Source of the DNA: Fen-1359 sp963710355
GTDB lineage: Bacteria; Planctomycetota; Phycisphaerae; Sedimentisphaerales; Anaerobacaceae
NCBI GenBank assembly: GCA_963710355.1
Contig: CAVPZU010000001.1
Span: forward strand, 682,001-746,000
DNA length: 64,000 nucleotides
Reading direction: 5' to 3'
Part shown: positions 25,988 through 34,503 of the stretch, one piece after another
How positions within the stretch are numbered: the stretch's first letter is position 1
How the letters are laid out: each line of letters opens with the position of its first letter
The notes under the pieces: generated by a model
Database searches by the model: none
What the model was told of the DNA's origin: nothing
The model's input: only the letters and a program-made list of their open reading frames with translations
Program-made: the position numbers and the translations under genes

Positions 25988-26061
25988 CAGTTATCAGTTA
26001 TCGGTTCTCAGTTCTCAGTAAAAATAAAAATCTCTGTGAACTCTGTGTTCTCTGTGGCTGA
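25988..26061. repeat. Short tandem repeats (7-mers then 9-mers)
   Basis: CAGTTAT-like 7-mers are followed at 26032-26058 by three tandem 9-mers CTCTGTGAA, CTCTGTGTT, CTCTGTGGC. They lie just upstream of the decarboxylase gene. Such CTCTGTG tracts look like dispersed intergenic repeats rather than coding sequence. Confidence 0.6.
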
Positions 26062-26085
26062 AATAAAAGGAAATCAGAAAATAAT

Positions 26086-27219
26086 ATGAAAGCAGAACTT
26101 ATAAAGTTGGCGAAAAAACACGGGACGCCGTTATTTATAATCGACCACGACAAAATAAGGCAGAATTACAGAACATTCAAAAAAAATCTGCCGAGAGTGC
26201 AGTGCTATTATGCGGTAAAGGCAAACTCCAACCAGCAAATAATCGAGACGTTATTCAAGGAAGGTTCGAGTTTCGACGTCGCTTCCTACAATGAGTTTAT
26301 GCAGGTCTATAAGTATTTGAAGCACTTTCAAAGAAGTGATAAATACTTTTTCATCTGGGACAAAATTATCTTTTCCAACACAATAAAAGACAGAGAGACT
26401 CTAAGCAAAATAAGAAGATATAAGCCTCTTGTCACTTATGACAACGCAGATGAGGTGAAAAAAATTAAAGAATACTGCCCGACGGCGGGATTAGTTTTGC
26501 GATTGAAGGTGCCGGACAGCGGCTCGCAGGTGGAGCTGGGCTCAAAATTCGGAGCTGAGCCGGGCGAAGCGGCTGATTTGATAAAACAAGCTTTTGATTT
26601 GGGTCTGACCGTTGAAGGTTTGAGTTTTCACGTCGGGAGCCAATGCACTAATTTTGATAATTATAGTTCCGCGCTGCATATCACCTCTGATATTTTTAAC
26701 GACTGCCGTAAAAAAGGCTATAATACAAGAATAGTGGATATAGGCGGTGGATTTCCGGTGCCTTACGATTCGCAGGTTCCCAAATTCGAGCAGCTTGCGG
26801 AAATAATAAGCTCCGAATGCGAAAGACTGTTTCCTGAAGATGCGGAGCTTATAGCCGAGCCGGGAAGGTTTATGGTGGCAACCACGGCAACATTAGTTTC
26901 CCAAATAATAGGAAAGGCCCGGCGGAACGGCAAAATCTTCTATCATATAAATGACGGCGTCTATCATACCTTTTCGGGGATAGTTTTCGACCACTGGGTC
27001 CCGAATTTCCGGGCGTTCAAACGAGGCAAAACCGAAGTATGCGCCGTTGTCGGGCCTACCTGCGACAGTTTCGATAAAATTTCGGTGTCGGAGCATCTGC
27101 CGGCAAATCTTCAAATCGGCGATTATCTTTACACGGAAAATATAGGGGCTTACAGCACTGCTTCTTCAACGAAATTCAACGGCTTTGATGGCGCTAAAAT
27201 CTTACACATTAACAAGTAA
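26086..27219 (+). CDS. Type III ornithine decarboxylase (alanine-racemase fold, PLP-dependent)
   Basis: The 377-residue enzyme has the fold-III decarboxylase landmarks: the PLP lysine in CYYAVKANSN near residue 48, VEGLSFHVGSQ, IVDIGGGFP, LIAEPGRFMV, and VGPTCDSFD with the active-site Cys that comes from the partner subunit. GPTCDS is typical of ornithine (or lysine/ornithine) decarboxylases and argues against diaminopimelate or carboxynorspermidine decarboxylase. It makes putrescine from ornithine. With the deoxyhypusine-synthase-like gene nearby, a homospermidine-type pathway is plausible. Confidence 0.85.
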   Translation: MKAELIKLAKKHGTPLFIIDHDKIRQNYRTFKKNLPRVQCYYAVKANSNQQIIETLFKEGSSFDVASYNEFMQVYKYLKHFQRSDKYFFIWDKIIFSNTIKDRETLSKIRRYKPLVTYDNADEVKKIKEYCPTAGLVLRLKVPDSGSQVELGSKFGAEPGEAADLIKQAFDLGLTVEGLSFHVGSQCTNFDNYSSALHITSDIFNDCRKKGYNTRIVDIGGGFPVPYDSQVPKFEQLAEIISSECERLFPEDAELIAEPGRFMVATTATLVSQIIGKARRNGKIFYHINDGVYHTFSGIVFDHWVPNFRAFKRGKTEVCAVVGPTCDSFDKISVSEHLPANLQIGDYLYTENIGAYSTASSTKFNGFDGAKILHINK

Positions 27220-27605
27220 TTTTCTCCGGCTTCTCATCCTGACCGCTCTCCGTTGAAAGCAGAACAGTTGACCTCAGGTGAACAGAATAATCACCCGCTC
27301 ACCCCTTCTGCTATTTAACCGCTTTAATCCACCTGCTCAAATGCTCACCTGCCCCATTTTGATTGGCTTTGCCAATCGAAATCGGGGCAACTGTCACTCG
27401 TTTGAACCGTTGCTTAATGCTTTTCTTGAAGTCTTGTTAAATAATAACTCAGAATTGCAATTAGCACAAGAGCTGGCAAGAAAATATGCTTAACACTCGT
27501 TAGTCCTTCACCTTCTAGATAAAGCATTCATATCTGCCCATACCAAAAATATCAAAATTACAGTCCTAATTATATTGTGCCCCAGCACAGGCGAGTGGCA
27601 GAGCA
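27220..27605. other. Intergenic region with repeat copy 1
   Basis: No intact gene. It has a perfect hairpin GATTGGC-TTT-GCCAATC (27361-27377) and, right after it, copy 1 (27381-27493) of a 113-bp coding-like repeat present three times in the window. Confidence 0.55.
27381..27493 (+). repeat. 113-bp coding-like repeat, copy 1 (C-terminal gene tail)
   Basis: This copy ends in a stop and encodes RGNCHSFEPLLNAFLEVLLN then NNSELQLAQELARKYA. Copies of the same length occur at 31054-31166 and 46919-47031 with mostly conservative changes in the peptide. No start or upstream gene body is left here. It looks like the end of a gene from a mobile element; no family could be assigned. Confidence 0.6.
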
Positions 27606-29390
27606 TCATTGACCTTTGGTTGCTTGGCTTCTGCGGATGTTCTCTTGAATACGGAGATTTTGTTCGAGTTGATCGCGTTCTGGTGCTTGAACAGTTGATT
27701 TTTCTGGCAAGCGAAATCCTTCGCACTCAACTTCCTTTGTCACACTCCCTACTCGAACGGCATCAGCTCTCACCAACTGAGCATCTTTTAACCATTCTTC
27801 GTCTAACTGGGACAGAGAACCGCTACGGTTATTAACATAAACAAAATCAAGCCTTTGGGCTTTGCTAAATAAACGAGAGTGAGTACTCATAACTTCATCA
27901 AAACTCAACATTGATGTATCTGAAGTTTCTTGCACAAAGGCTTCGTTACGTTTCTTATTCTCGATAAGATAAACACTGCGAGGAAATGAACGTTCCATAA
28001 CGTCCATAATAGGCTTGGTTTTCTCCATCTGTCGGTCGAAAAGAAGCCTTGCCTTTTTCTCCCCCACAATAATACTGATACCGGTTTCCTGGTGCAAGAT
28101 ATCAAAAATTACCACTTGTTCAGAATCAAATATTTCTCGACCCCCTTGTCTTAATGGAACGCTTGCACTAATTTTATATTTATAAATGTCAAACGTGACA
28201 CTCGCTTTATACGTTCCTACTGTGTTTTTATAATGATTGAAAGATGTTTCACTACACTGAAAGATTTCTTGATAGTCCCTTTGATTAAGAAAAGGATTCA
28301 AGATTTTCGTATTTGTTAATATTGCTTGTAGTGGTTGCATGAATTTAGCATTAGCAAGAGTCTCTTGCGAAATTTGTGAGACATATGACGAAATTTGTGA
28401 GACATATGATGAATCCAATGTTTGTTTATTTTGAAATTCAATTTTTGGTTTTAAATCGGTCAATATTGCAAACTCGCCAGGAGCAAGGTTGGAAATATCC
28501 ACTTGTGCACTTATAGTTTTTTCGCGAGTGTCCCTTCTACTGTAGCGGAGAGCATCTGCCACAATAACATGATTGGCATCTATTGTCAGCTTAATAGCAT
28601 TAGCTGCAACATTCTCAACTGGTTTAGGTGAAACCGGCTTAATAAAATCGATCTCCCAGAACTTATTAACAATGATTAATAGAGCAAAAGCCAATACAGC
28701 TAATAGAACTGTTTTCTTTGTTTTCCTGCTTAGGTATTGATGTGCGATTAAGCCGCTTCCGAACAGGATAATAAATATCTTTCTTACAACCTTGACGGAC
28801 AGCCCAAGCGTGTAATTTCGAATTGCTTCGTGGTTTACAAAATACGAGGTAAGAGATTTAAGCTCTGGCAACAGGAAGCCCAAAATCCCTGTTAGAATTC
28901 CTAACATAATAATACCGGCAAAGATAATCACTCCGACAATGGCATACCGACTGAATTTTGGTGTAATGGCAGCCAGGAGAAGGAAGGGTGTCATGAACGC
29001 CAATTTTTCAATAATAATTTCCGGTATTGCAAGCAGAATATGCTTAAAAAGAAAACCGTTCACCATGAAAACGATTACTTCGGCAATTATGGACGAGAGC
29101 AATAATATACCTAACACAAAACAGCCTTTTGTGATAAGTAACTCTTTACGTCCGATTGGTCGTGTAAACCAAAAACCAGTCGTACCAACCAAAGGATCAT
29201 CTTGAATCAAAAGCGGGATGATGATAATTAACATTAAACCTTGTAGCAGATTTATTAACATGGCCAGCTCTGGTATAACTATTTGGAGATTGAGATTATC
29301 GGCCGCGATGTGTGCCCCTCCAATTCCCAAAAATGATTGGACGCAAAGAAGCCCCAGCCAGCATATCAGAACCCATTTAAGCCGCATCAA
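27606..29390 (-). CDS. ABC-2-type transporter membrane protein with large extracytoplasmic domain
   Basis: The 594-residue protein starts with six or seven hydrophobic helices (MLINLLQGLMLIIIIPLLIQ, GFWFTRPIGRKELLITK, AIVGVIIFAGIIMLGILTGI) typical of ABC-2 permeases. A second half without helices (about 270-594) presumably faces outward. It follows an ATP-binding protein and a YtrA-type regulator, the order of Ytr/Bcr-like cell-envelope stress transporters. A tandem 21-bp repeat at 28368-28409 codes for doubled SYVSQIS. Substrate unknown. Confidence 0.75.
   Translation of the reverse strand: MMRLKWVLICWLGLLCVQSFLGIGGAHIAADNLNLQIVIPELAMLINLLQGLMLIIIIPLLIQDDPLVGTTGFWFTRPIGRKELLITKGCFVLGILLLSSIIAEVIVFMVNGFLFKHILLAIPEIIIEKLAFMTPFLLLAAITPKFSRYAIVGVIIFAGIIMLGILTGILGFLLPELKSLTSYFVNHEAIRNYTLGLSVKVVRKIFIILFGSGLIAHQYLSRKTKKTVLLAVLAFALLIIVNKFWEIDFIKPVSPKPVENVAANAIKLTIDANHVIVADALRYSRRDTREKTISAQVDISNLAPGEFAILTDLKPKIEFQNKQTLDSSYVSQISSYVSQISQETLANAKFMQPLQAILTNTKILNPFLNQRDYQEIFQCSETSFNHYKNTVGTYKASVTFDIYKYKISASVPLRQGGREIFDSEQVVIFDILHQETGISIIVGEKKARLLFDRQMEKTKPIMDVMERSFPRSVYLIENKKRNEAFVQETSDTSMLSFDEVMSTHSRLFSKAQRLDFVYVNNRSGSLSQLDEEWLKDAQLVRADAVRVGSVTKEVECEGFRLPEKSTVQAPERDQLEQNLRIQENIRRSQATKGQ
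28368..28409. repeat. In-gene tandem 21-bp repeat (2 copies)
   Basis: Two perfect copies of a 21-bp unit starting CGAAATTTGTGAGACATATG keep the reading frame and duplicate seven residues (SYVSQIS) in the extracytoplasmic part of the ABC permease. This is a likely recent slippage duplication. Confidence 0.8.
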
Positions 29391-29433
29391 ATCTTTTTAA
29401 AGATATGAAATAAAAAATTCATAAAAGTTTTCC

Positions 29434-30342
29434 CTACTTATTCGATATTTTAAATTTTTTAGCCAAAACTACAAAAATTTCCCGCAAGGACATTCCTTGG
29501 GTGACAATGTTCACGCATTGTGGTAATAGAGACTGTATCCTTTTTTCGCTGGTTCCTTCTTGATACTGTGTATCAGTAAACCGTATTGCTCGTCCCTTTT
29601 GTTCTGGTAATAGCCACTCTTCCGGGAAAGATATCGGCGATGAAAATGGTTCGGTAAGCGTCAATTCAACCTGACGGAATCGACGCTGCAAATCCTCTGT
29701 TTTTTCATTTATTATAAGCGTTCCCTTATCAATAATTCCTACCCAATCAGCCAACCTCTCTACTTCGTCAATATCATGAGAGGAAATAAAAATCGTCCAG
29801 TTTTCAGTTTCAGTGATTTCCAAAATACCATTAACGAATTCCTCTCGGACTAAGGGATCTAATCCCGCAAATGGTTCATCAAAAATCAAGAGTTTGGGAC
29901 GGTAGGCCAGAGAAGATGCCAATGCCGCTTTCATTCGCATCCCTCGTGATAAATCTTTTAGTTTTTGATTTATGGGGATATCGAATTGAGATAGCAAATG
30001 CTGGCAGAAACTGTCATCCCAATTCGGATACATCGATTTACAGTAGTCCAAAAACTGTCTAACCTTCATCCAATCAGGCAATTCCTGATTTTCAGATACG
30101 TAACCTATCTGGACAAACTCGGCGGGACCAAGCTTCTTGGAATCAATTCCCAAAACTGTGGATGTCCCTTGACTGGGGGCCATAATATTCATAACCATTT
30201 TTATAGTTGTTGTTTTACCTGCCCCGTTAGGTCCCAGAAAAGCAAAAATACCTCCCACGGGAATATCCAAGGTAAGATTGCTTACAGCAACCTGCTTGCC
30301 GAATCTTTTTGTCAATTGATTAGTTGTTATTGCATACTCCAT
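29434..30342 (-). CDS. ABC transporter ATP-binding protein
   Basis: The 302-residue ATPase has Walker A GPNGAGKTTTIK near residue 38, signature LSRGMRMK (in place of LSGGQ, common in YtrB/CcmA-like proteins), Walker B LLIFDEPFAGLDPL and the switch His in ISSHDIDE. It belongs to the EcsA/YtrB-like branch and energises the adjacent permease. It lies 12 nt downstream of the GntR gene, so the three genes form one operon. Confidence 0.9.
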   Translation of the reverse strand: MEYAITTNQLTKRFGKQVAVSNLTLDIPVGGIFAFLGPNGAGKTTTIKMVMNIMAPSQGTSTVLGIDSKKLGPAEFVQIGYVSENQELPDWMKVRQFLDYCKSMYPNWDDSFCQHLLSQFDIPINQKLKDLSRGMRMKAALASSLAYRPKLLIFDEPFAGLDPLVREEFVNGILEITETENWTIFISSHDIDEVERLADWVGIIDKGTLIINEKTEDLQRRFRQVELTLTEPFSSPISFPEEWLLPEQKGRAIRFTDTQYQEGTSEKRIQSLLPQCVNIVTQGMSLREIFVVLAKKFKISNK

Positions 30343-30354
30343 TTTGCCTTCTTT

Positions 30355-30732
30355 CTATTTCCCTTTACCCCATTGATTTTGAATCGCTTCAATTAATTCC
30401 CCTTTTTTAATTGATAACCGTTTAGCTTCAACGACCAATTTTTCAACTTCCGTATTTAAAATATTATGTCGTTGTTCCTCGGTAGCATTGCTTAATTTGG
30501 AAACCATGCTGCCAATCCCCGGTTTTATTTCCAACAGCTTTTCTTGAACAAGATTTGTGACTACTTTTTGAGCGGTATTGGGATTTATTCGTAATTCCTT
30601 ACTAATCTCTCGGACCGAAGGAAATGGGTCGCCTTCTCGGAGCTGTCCTAAAACAATTGCTTTTTTCACGGCATAGATTACCTGCTCATAAATCGGAATG
30701 CCTGATTTAAAATTTACAGAAAAATTTATCAC
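30355..30732 (-). CDS. GntR-family transcriptional regulator, YtrA subfamily
   Basis: The 125-residue protein has the GntR winged helix (IPIYEQVIYAVKKAIVLGQL, GDPFPSVREISKELRINPNT, AQKVVTNLVQEKLLEIKPGI) and a short two-helix tail, the YtrA form without a ligand-binding domain. Such regulators repress their own ABC transporter operon until cell-envelope stress. The promoter at 30777-30804 and an inverted repeat at 30751-30778 fit autorepression. Confidence 0.88.
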   Translation of the reverse strand: MINFSVNFKSGIPIYEQVIYAVKKAIVLGQLREGDPFPSVREISKELRINPNTAQKVVTNLVQEKLLEIKPGIGSMVSKLSNATEEQRHNILNTEVEKLVVEAKRLSIKKGELIEAIQNQWGKGK

Positions 30733-30750
30733 TGTTTACCACCTACCTAT

Positions 30751-30778
30751 GAACACTTCTTTGCGTTCGTATGTGTAC
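30751..30778 (-). promoter_or_regulatory. Candidate YtrA-type operator
   Basis: On the minus strand GTACAC, 16 bases, GTGTTC form an inverted repeat with five of six positions paired. It overlaps the -10 edge and the expected transcription start of the GntR/ABC operon. Confidence 0.45.
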
Positions 30779-30804
30779 TATATCACGTAATACAGCGATG
30801 TCAA
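30777..30804 (-). promoter_or_regulatory. Sigma-70-type promoter of the GntR/ABC operon
   Basis: TTGACA (30799-30804) and TATAGT (30777-30782) are spaced by 16 bases on the minus strand, 45 bases before the regulator start codon. Confidence 0.6.
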
Positions 30805-31053
30805 GTTAATTTTAAAATATTTTTTCTCTCACTTGTCTTGTGTTTGACGTCAGCGAAAGTAGCACAAGTTGAGACATTTGGTTAAGAGAGAGATTCAAGA
30901 GGTTTCTTAAGATTTCTTGGGTAAAAGGAGATCTCTTCAACTTGCGGTTTCGGTTTAATAGTTAGGTATTTTGTCCCGGAAAGAAGCCGAAAATTACAAA
31001 GCCAAAGGATGCAATAACACAAAGCAGAAAGGCCAACTGGCCAAACTTGCCTA

Positions 31054-31166
31054 ATCGGGGCAACTGTCCTTCGTTTGAACCGTTGCTCAATGCCTTTATC
31101 GAAAGCATCCTAAATAATAACCCAGAACTGCAATTAGCACAAGAACTTGCAAGAAAATATGCTTAA
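31054..31166 (+). repeat. 113-bp coding-like repeat, copy 2
   Basis: It encodes RGNCPSFEPLLNAFIESILN then NNPELQLAQELARKYA and a stop, matching copies at 27381 and 46919. Here an open frame continues upstream for about 27 codons, so this copy keeps more of the original gene end. Confidence 0.65.
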
Positions 31167-31240
31167 TACTCCTTAGTTTTTCGCCTTCTTGGCGAACTTT
31201 TTGACGAATAATTGCATTCAGAATTAAACAAACGGGTGGA

Positions 31241-31264
31241 GAGGGCGGGATTATAATCGCCCTC
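31241..31264 (+). terminator. Hairpin after repeat copy 2 (terminator-like)
   Basis: GAGGGCG and CGCCCTC pair perfectly around a 10-base loop and are followed by a T-rich stretch, 75 bases after the stop of the repeated gene tail. The equivalent hairpin of copy 3 lies at 47093-47116. Confidence 0.5.
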
Positions 31265-31327
31265 TTCTGTTATATGTTATAAAACGAGCATTTATGACGC
31301 AAGTTCTTTTTTAGTAAAGGATTAACT

Positions 31328-31363
31328 GTTACGAATCGTTACTATACCTATACGATTCGTTAC
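31328..31363. repeat. Inverted repeat GTTACGAATCG-N14-CGATTCGTTAC
   Basis: Ten of eleven arm positions pair around a 14-base centre that contains TACTATACCTATA. A degenerate copy lies at the matching place after repeat copy 3 (about 47180-47215). The form resembles a tyrosine-recombinase core site with inverted arms. Confidence 0.4.
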
Positions 31364-31428
31364 TATACGTGACTCCAAAAATAGGACAGTTTTAGGACAG
31401 CAGAAAACCAGATTTCGGCTTTTGTAAA

Positions 31429-32472
31429 TTACTGAACGTCCCAGTTTAGTTTCTTGGAATTAAGATAATAAAAGCGTCCAAGCAAATGGGATGCAACCAT
31501 TGCCAGATAAATAAAAGCAGCTCCAAATAAATACGAAAATAATAGAGACTGCTGGAGAAAAGATGCTACTCTTGAGAAGAGCCAGACAAGCACACAAAAG
31601 AATAAAACCAGGCTGCAGTATTGAAAAAAAGCACTGAAGATTGACACTATCCACAAAAAAGGATTAAAAGCCGAACTTGAGCCAAACATAGCAAGTGCTA
31701 ATAGTCCCATCGGAAAAAAGAAAATTCCATATCCCAACAACAGCCAAAAAACCATATCAGTTGTCGGCTCATAGTAGGAAGTAGCCTCAGTTGATTGAAA
31801 GAAGATTTTATACATTAAATAAGCACCAAGCGGTCCCCAAAAGATGACAACGGAAGCAATTATTTCCATTACTTGCGTAACAACATCACCCATATCGGGC
31901 ATGCTGCCTATATTTTCAGGTGCTCTTATTCCGCCGGAAGCGCTATCGCGAATACATTCCATAAAGTAATAGTACATATAACCGGCTACGACTAAACCAG
32001 CTAACCCTAAAATCAATTGTATACCCCAGATGAACAGTATAGGTAGAATTCTTCCGGTGAATCCGAGCAGGATTGGCAGTATCCAGAATATCCCCAGATT
32101 TATCAAACCTGATGTGCTTGTGGGATACAGGAATATGTCCAGAATCCACGGCAGCTTACGTTCCTGTGGTTTCTCGTCTTCTGGCATTTTTGTTATCCGT
32201 TCTTGGTTACGCATTGTATCCAAGTCGTTTGCAAATACTTTATAAGCGCCTCCTGTCTGACTTGGTGGTTCTTTTTTCAGCTGAAAATTTGAAGCAGATG
32301 ATGAAGAATCAAGCTGTTTACCAGAAACAAGGTTTTTGTGCTCGTCTGCGGCACTTTTTACCTGTGGAACAATAACTATGGTTTTGCATTTTGGACATTT
32401 ACCTTTTTTGCCAGCATGTACATCGGGGACACTTATATTCTGACCACAATTTTTGCAGCTGAACTTAATCAC
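31429..32472 (-). CDS. Zinc-ribbon membrane protein, uncharacterised
   Basis: The N-terminus has a zinc ribbon, IKFSCKNCGQNISVPD then GKKGKCPKCKTIV, common in planctomycete proteins. A polar linker and about five hydrophobic helices follow, with no recognised catalytic motif. The GTG at 32472 is preferred to the TTG at 32475 because GGGAGG is 7 nt before it. It lies downstream of pilT on the same strand, 194 bases away, so it may or may not share the operon. Confidence 0.65.
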   Translation of the reverse strand: MIKFSCKNCGQNISVPDVHAGKKGKCPKCKTIVIVPQVKSAADEHKNLVSGKQLDSSSSASNFQLKKEPPSQTGGAYKVFANDLDTMRNQERITKMPEDEKPQERKLPWILDIFLYPTSTSGLINLGIFWILPILLGFTGRILPILFIWGIQLILGLAGLVVAGYMYYYFMECIRDSASGGIRAPENIGSMPDMGDVVTQVMEIIASVVIFWGPLGAYLMYKIFFQSTEATSYYEPTTDMVFWLLLGYGIFFFPMGLLALAMFGSSSAFNPFLWIVSIFSAFFQYCSLVLFFCVLVWLFSRVASFLQQSLLFSYLFGAAFIYLAMVASHLLGRFYYLNSKKLNWDVQ

Positions 32473-32666
32473 CAATAGGCCTCCCTCTTCTATGAGTTTT
32501 GGATTTTCCTTTCCATACCCGCACAGAAGCTCTGCGACAATTGTACTCTTGCAAAGGCACTATACTTCTCAATTATTTTAATCGGCAAATTATAATTAAG
32601 CAAGGACATAACTAATTGAGATTGTCTGACTTCAGCGAAATATTGACAAACTTATCCATTTTGCGG

Positions 32667-33740
32667 CTAGGTCTCTTTATGTATCCTGTCACGCAAACCG
32701 GCTGGATCGTATGAATTGTTAATGGCCGTGTCATAAGTTATTTCTCCTGCCTCGTACAGTTCTACAAGGGAATCATCCATCGTGTGCATACCTTTTCTTC
32801 GTCCCATCTGTATAACATTAACCAAAAGGTGCAGTTCACGGTCACGAATGTGTTTTCGTGCGGCAGGTTCCATAATGAGTACTTCCGTTACAAGCCTTCT
32901 GTTCTTTTTATCTGCAGAAGGAACAAGCCTTTGTGCGACAACGCCCTGCAGACAATTGGCCAGTTGCGTGAATACCTGCGGCTGTTTATTTTCAGGAAAT
33001 ATGGACACAATACGTTCAACTGTCTGAAACGCATTTGGGGTATGACAGGTAGCAATAACTAAATGCCCTGTTTCAGCTGCAATAAGAGCAGTTTCTGTTG
33101 TTTCAAGGTCGCGCATCTCGCCAATGCATATTACATCGGGATTTTGACGCAGCACATGTACCAGAGCACGAGAAAATGACTTTACATCTGTGTGTAATTC
33201 CTGCTGAACAATGACCGCCTTTTTTTGCCTGTGCACATACTCAACAGGGTCCTCAATAGCGATTATTTTACAACGACGTTCAGTGTTAATTATATCGATC
33301 ATAAAATTCATGGTTGTGGTCTTGCCGCTTCCTGTAGGCCCCGTCAAAAGAACCAAGCCGCCTGACAATCTTGTTAGGTCTTCAACCTGCTCTGGCAGAC
33401 GCAGTTCCTCTCTGGTCTTAATATGGTCCATTACAGGCCGAATTGCCATTTCCGGATTTGCCACGTGATAATATAGCGAGATACGAAATCGGCCCAGATT
33501 CGGTTCATACAGCGAACAACAAAGCTCCCAATTTCGTTCGAAGGTTTTCTTCTGCTCCTCGTTTAACAGTCCCATACTTAAGCGGGCAGTATCTTCACGC
33601 GATAATGGCGGAACATCCGATAGCATTATTTCACCGTTTATACGAAAAAGAGGGGGTAACCCCGCTACTATGTGAATGTCTGATGCATTTTCTCGACGGG
33701 CAAGTGCCAATATTTTTTGCATTTCTGCTGATACGACCAT
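32667..33740 (-). CDS. pilT: PilT-family twitching/retraction ATPase
   Basis: The 357-residue ATPase has the PilT landmarks: ASDIHIVAGLPPLFRINGEI, Walker A GPTGSGKTTT near residue 133, Asp box IAIEDPVEYVH, Walker B VICIGEMRDLETTETAL, His box TCHTPNAFQTVERIV and GVVAQRLVPS. PilT retracts type IV pili. No pilin, PilB, PilC or PilQ is in the operon; instead it ends the pseudo-rhomboid/radical SAM/Ycf46 gene set. It follows the TPR gene by 7 nt. Confidence 0.9.
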   Translation of the reverse strand: MVVSAEMQKILALARRENASDIHIVAGLPPLFRINGEIMLSDVPPLSREDTARLSMGLLNEEQKKTFERNWELCCSLYEPNLGRFRISLYYHVANPEMAIRPVMDHIKTREELRLPEQVEDLTRLSGGLVLLTGPTGSGKTTTMNFMIDIINTERRCKIIAIEDPVEYVHRQKKAVIVQQELHTDVKSFSRALVHVLRQNPDVICIGEMRDLETTETALIAAETGHLVIATCHTPNAFQTVERIVSIFPENKQPQVFTQLANCLQGVVAQRLVPSADKKNRRLVTEVLIMEPAARKHIRDRELHLLVNVIQMGRRKGMHTMDDSLVELYEAGEITYDTAINNSYDPAGLRDRIHKET

Positions 33741-33747
33741 ACCTTAC

Positions 33748-34503
33748 TCACCAGTTAAACAATTTTCTAAAAAAACCTTTTCTACGCAACTGTCTCAATG
33801 CCGTTTTTGCCGCTTCCCAATCGGGACGCAGCTTGAGACTCTGTTCCAAAGCTGCCTCGGCTTCCGATAGACCAAGTTTCGCCTGGCAGCAACCAATCTC
33901 GTACCACGCCAACGCTGATTTTGGAAAGACTTTTACCACATCATTAAGATATCTTATCGCCGCAGAATAATCCCCCTTTTTCCTGAGCAACCGGGCAGCT
34001 TCCAGCTTAATGATTGGAGTAATATTACCCGCACTGCCTATCGCCTTGCTGATGCAGTTATCCGCTACAGAACTTTTGCGGTCCAATACTACTTCAGCCC
34101 TTGCCAGCCAGACCCGCGGAGTTACATTCTCTTTACTGATTGAGTTGTCCGAATATGCAATTGCCTTTTCTGCTTTTGCATCTCGAAGGCATGCTACTGC
34201 TTTAACCGCCAAAAGCTCAGGATGTTCCGGAAATAATTCCAACGCCTTGTCTGCCCAGACCATAGCTTCCTTATACTCCCCTAATTCAATCAACATCAGC
34301 ACCTGTCCGACCCATGCATCGAAAACCATGCTGTTTTGCTCGAGAACCCTCGAATAATTCCGCAGCGCCATCTCGAAGTCGCCGGCCAGCCAGAACCTCA
34401 TGGCTTCCTTTTGAAAATAATCCGCATCGCGAACCGCTTCCCCGCGGGAGCATTTAGGTTCGGGGCTTTCTTCTCCAAATTCCAGTTGTGAAAAACGATT
34501 CAT
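33748..34503 (-). CDS. TPR-repeat protein
   Basis: About 251 residues with several tetratricopeptide repeats (FWLAGDFEMALRNYSRVLEQ, GEYKEAMVWADKALELFPEH, GDYSAAIRYLNDVVKVFPKS, then ALAWYEIGCC). No signal peptide. The ATG at 34503 overlaps the upstream stop (ATGA), so it is chosen over the longer frame. It is probably a scaffold protein for the PilT/Ycf46 set. Confidence 0.8.
   Translation of the reverse strand: MNRFSQLEFGEESPEPKCSRGEAVRDADYFQKEAMRFWLAGDFEMALRNYSRVLEQNSMVFDAWVGQVLMLIELGEYKEAMVWADKALELFPEHPELLAVKAVACLRDAKAEKAIAYSDNSISKENVTPRVWLARAEVVLDRKSSVADNCISKAIGSAGNITPIIKLEAARLLRKKGDYSAAIRYLNDVVKVFPKSALAWYEIGCCQAKLGLSEAEAALEQSLKLRPDWEAAKTALRQLRRKGFFRKLFNW

Larger units (their letters stand above)
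30805..31428. other. Intergenic region with repeat copy 2, terminator and dyad
   Basis: No intact gene. From about 30975 a reading frame with many Lys and Asn (for example KPKITKPKDAITQ) runs into the 113-bp repeat copy 2. A terminator-like hairpin (31241-31264) and an inverted repeat (31328-31363) follow. The part from 31054 to about 31365 is similar to 46919-47215. Confidence 0.55.
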
